From: Epiperipatus broadwayi
Lineage: Eukaryota; Onychophora; Udeonychophora; Euonychophora; Peripatidae
Assembly: GCA_028023455.1 (NCBI GenBank)
Contig: JAQFVV010012418.1
Coordinates: 8,429,244-8,493,243 of the forward strand
Length of the DNA stretch: 64,000 nt
Direction: 5' to 3'
The notes under the pieces are model-generated. The model did no database searches. It was not told where the DNA came from and was given only the letters and a program-made list of their open reading frames with translations. Each line of letters starts with the position of its first letter. The stretch's first letter is position 1. Positions 61,951-64,000 of the stretch are shown piece after piece. A program made the translations under genes and the position numbers.

Positions 61951-62379
61951 ATGTAATTAAAGGGGATTTGAATCCAGATTCCCCACAGTCATCCACTCCA
62001 TCCAATATAACCAATACACATTATCACATATATGTGAAAAAGAAAAATGATCTTCAATATGCATATTTCATGCTGAACCAGCACTCATCAGTTGGTTCAG
62101 ATCATCATCTCCCACACATATATATAATCCGTGCTCAGTTTATATTAAGATAGCAAATCTACACACTTGAATGTACTGGCTTCAGTCCTCTCCAACTCTT
62201 CAGCCATCCATGTTACTGAAAATCTTATGATGGAATACTCAAAGCCCTTGATGATGCCAATATTATAGTCTTACCCATGTTGACCTTAACTCAATCTGAC
62301 CCCTCATATGTAGGACGTGATGTAGTGGATGACTGTGGGAGCTTGAAACTTTTTGTTTAAATCCCCTTTAATTACATCT
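61951..62379. mobile_element. MITE copy, about 430 bp
   Basis: The left end ttaaaggggatttgaatcca continues into gattccccacagtcatccactcc. The right end, reverse-complemented, gives ttaaaggggatttaaac followed by gctcccacagtcatccacta, so the inverted repeats are about 50 bp. The outer tgtaa and ttaca also pair. TA may be the target. No coding capacity. A second, inverted member of the family lies at 63481-63890. Confidence 0.7.
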
Positions 62380-63480
62380 AGGTTAAGTATATACATTATA
62401 CTTGTATTTTAATATTATTAAAAATATAAATAAATATTTGTGTTGTGTACCCATTAATTTATTTTAATGCAGACATTGTTCCAAAAAATACTTAAGAAAG
62501 TAAGTAGGTTACAAATATTCAATTGTCTATTATATTTTTAGATAGTGTTTCAAATATTCTTTCCATTTATGGTCTAAAGGCAAAATCTACCACTGCTTTA
62601 TAATTATTACTATATTCTAATTTTTTTTTTTTTTTTGAACTTCCAAACGTTTTGATTGATTGTCAAAATAAAGTTCTAATTTTTTTTTTATTATGTATAA
62701 CATTTATTGTAACAGTAATATGTTTAATTCTCAAAAAAATATTAGAATGCCTTTGTTTATTTGTTGTTGTTTTTTTGACATATGTCTCTGATACATCATG
62801 AATATTTTAGAATGAGAACTTAGAAATGTTTTTTTAGAGTATTTGAATCATTTAATCATCATCTTTTTTTTTTTACTGGTAAGTAGTTTTATGATAGTTG
62901 TTTAAAATCATAGTATTATTTGTAAAGATATGTAGCACTAAAACAATTCAGTATTGCACATTAATTATATTTTTATTTTCATTCAATCGTATAAGCATTG
63001 ATTTAGTCAAAGCTTATATAATCAGTTGTATATAATTGTTTAATGCAGGAAAGAATAGTAATATGAAACTTAATTTTCGATGAATTTCATTTATTTAACA
63101 AAAGATCAAGGGTGTCAGCAATTAATTTAGATCTGAAGTCACTAAAATAAATGGATTTGGATTTAAAATTTTCAGATTTTAATATTTTCCGATCATTAGT
63201 TTGTATTGAAAAATTAATTTAAATACAATTTAATTTAAATTATTATTCAATATGAATAAATTTCATTTTGAAGTTTGCTCAAGATGCTTTTGAGCTTGTT
63301 AAAAACTATCAAAACTTAATTTTTATAATCTTGTGTTATTCTATTGATTTTTTTATAAGTTTTTGGAATTCATACCTTTTTTATTCTGTAAATCTTTTTT
63401 CTTTTATTTCTTTTTTCTCTCTTTTTTTTAAATTTTATTTCTGCAAATATCCTTTCAGCCACTTATCTTGATAGTCTACT
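62380..63480. other. Intronic AT-rich sequence
   Basis: Long T runs and AT-rich sequence, no exon or element seen. Confidence 0.5.
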
Positions 63481-63890
63481 GTCATTCCAATCTCCAACTT
63501 TTCAGCCATCCATATCATTGAAAATCTGATGATGGAAAGCCCAAATCCCATACTGATGCCAACATTATTGCCATGGCAATAATATTGGCATCAGTATGAG
63601 ATTTGAGCTTTCCACCATCAGATTTTCAATGATATGTATGGCTGAAAATTTGGAGGTTGGAGTAGATTGAAGCCTGTCCATTAAAGTGTGACAATTTGCT
63701 ATCTTAATATAAACTGAGCACTGATTATATATATGTGTGGGAGATGATAATCTGGACCATCTGATGAGTGCTGGTTTAACATGAAATACGGATATTGGTG
63801 ATGTGTGTGGTCATATCAGTTATATGAGATAGTGTGTGGATAGTTGGTGGGTATTTGAAAGTCGAGTTCAAATCTCCTGTATTTTTTATA
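63481..63890. mobile_element. Second MITE copy, inverted, with terminal palindrome
   Basis: 63574-63890 is the reverse complement of the family represented by 61951-62240 (shared: gctatcttaatataaactga, gtgtgggagatgat, gatgagtgctggtt). 63481-63573 repeats part of the same sequence in the opposite direction, so the unit ends in a near-perfect palindrome of about 180 bp centred on ccatgg at 63571-63576. Confidence 0.7.
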
Positions 63891-64000
63891 ATTAGATTGC
63901 AAAATAATTTAGTCTGGAATGTAGAGATGATTAAAATTAATAATTGAAATATTTTTATATTATAATGCACTGTGTGTGTTTGCTTATAGTTGTATGCATA

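Overview
This is an AT-rich eukaryotic (metazoan, most likely invertebrate) genomic window. By eye, G+C is about a quarter (not computed). It is dominated by introns and transposable elements. The only host gene I can support is one strand of one large gene, read on + : the ortholog of golgin subfamily A member 4 (golgin-245/p230, GOLGA4). Seven coding exons are visible (5445-5655, 25663-25829, 28319-28447, 29591-29770, 32149-36010, 59274-59404, 59558-59776). They join in consistent phases into 4,899 nt, or 1,633 codons without a stop, all predicted coiled coil. The N-terminal exons and the C-terminal GRIP-domain exons lie outside the window. I cannot name the species. CR1-type LINEs with PHD/esterase ORF1, Penelope-like elements, foldback elements and short-TIR elements are compatible with several invertebrate phyla.

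Layout. 1-5444 is intron or upstream sequence with a degraded coding-like patch (minus strand, about 1-600), a roughly 30-bp minisatellite (about 1505-1770) and a 182-bp tandem duplication (2364-2732). The 20-kb intron 5656-25662 carries a 186-bp MITE, a young non-autonomous LTR element (6487-11381, LTRs of 2.15 kb around only 0.59 kb), a Penelope-like GIY-YIG fragment, a 4-kb foldback element (13201-17197, with a 9-bp target duplication) and a 1-kb TIR element (about 23593-24645). Four exons then follow with introns of 1.1-2.5 kb, the first of which uses a GC-AG intron.

The 23-kb intron 36011-59273 carries a hAT-like element (36532-37714), a Penelope-like fragment (about 41870-42560), and a nested structure in which an older gag-bearing LTR element (44071-54876, minus strand) has its right LTR split by a degenerate CR1-like LINE (48154-53093). 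It also has a head-to-head pair of Penelope-like 3' ends (54900-56160) and a 3-kb TIR element filled with tandem repeats (56167-59199). The last intron, from 59777 to the end, has two copies of a MITE family, one ending in a 180-bp palindrome.

How it fits together: GOLGA4 encodes a trans-Golgi tether, and everything else is selfish DNA lodged in its introns. The intron lengths track their element load. I found no operon, CRISPR array, bacterial gene or new enzyme system. The most checkable oddities are two Illumina-adapter-like cores inside one LTR copy (possible consensus error), the foldback element, and the tandem-repeat-bearing TIR element.
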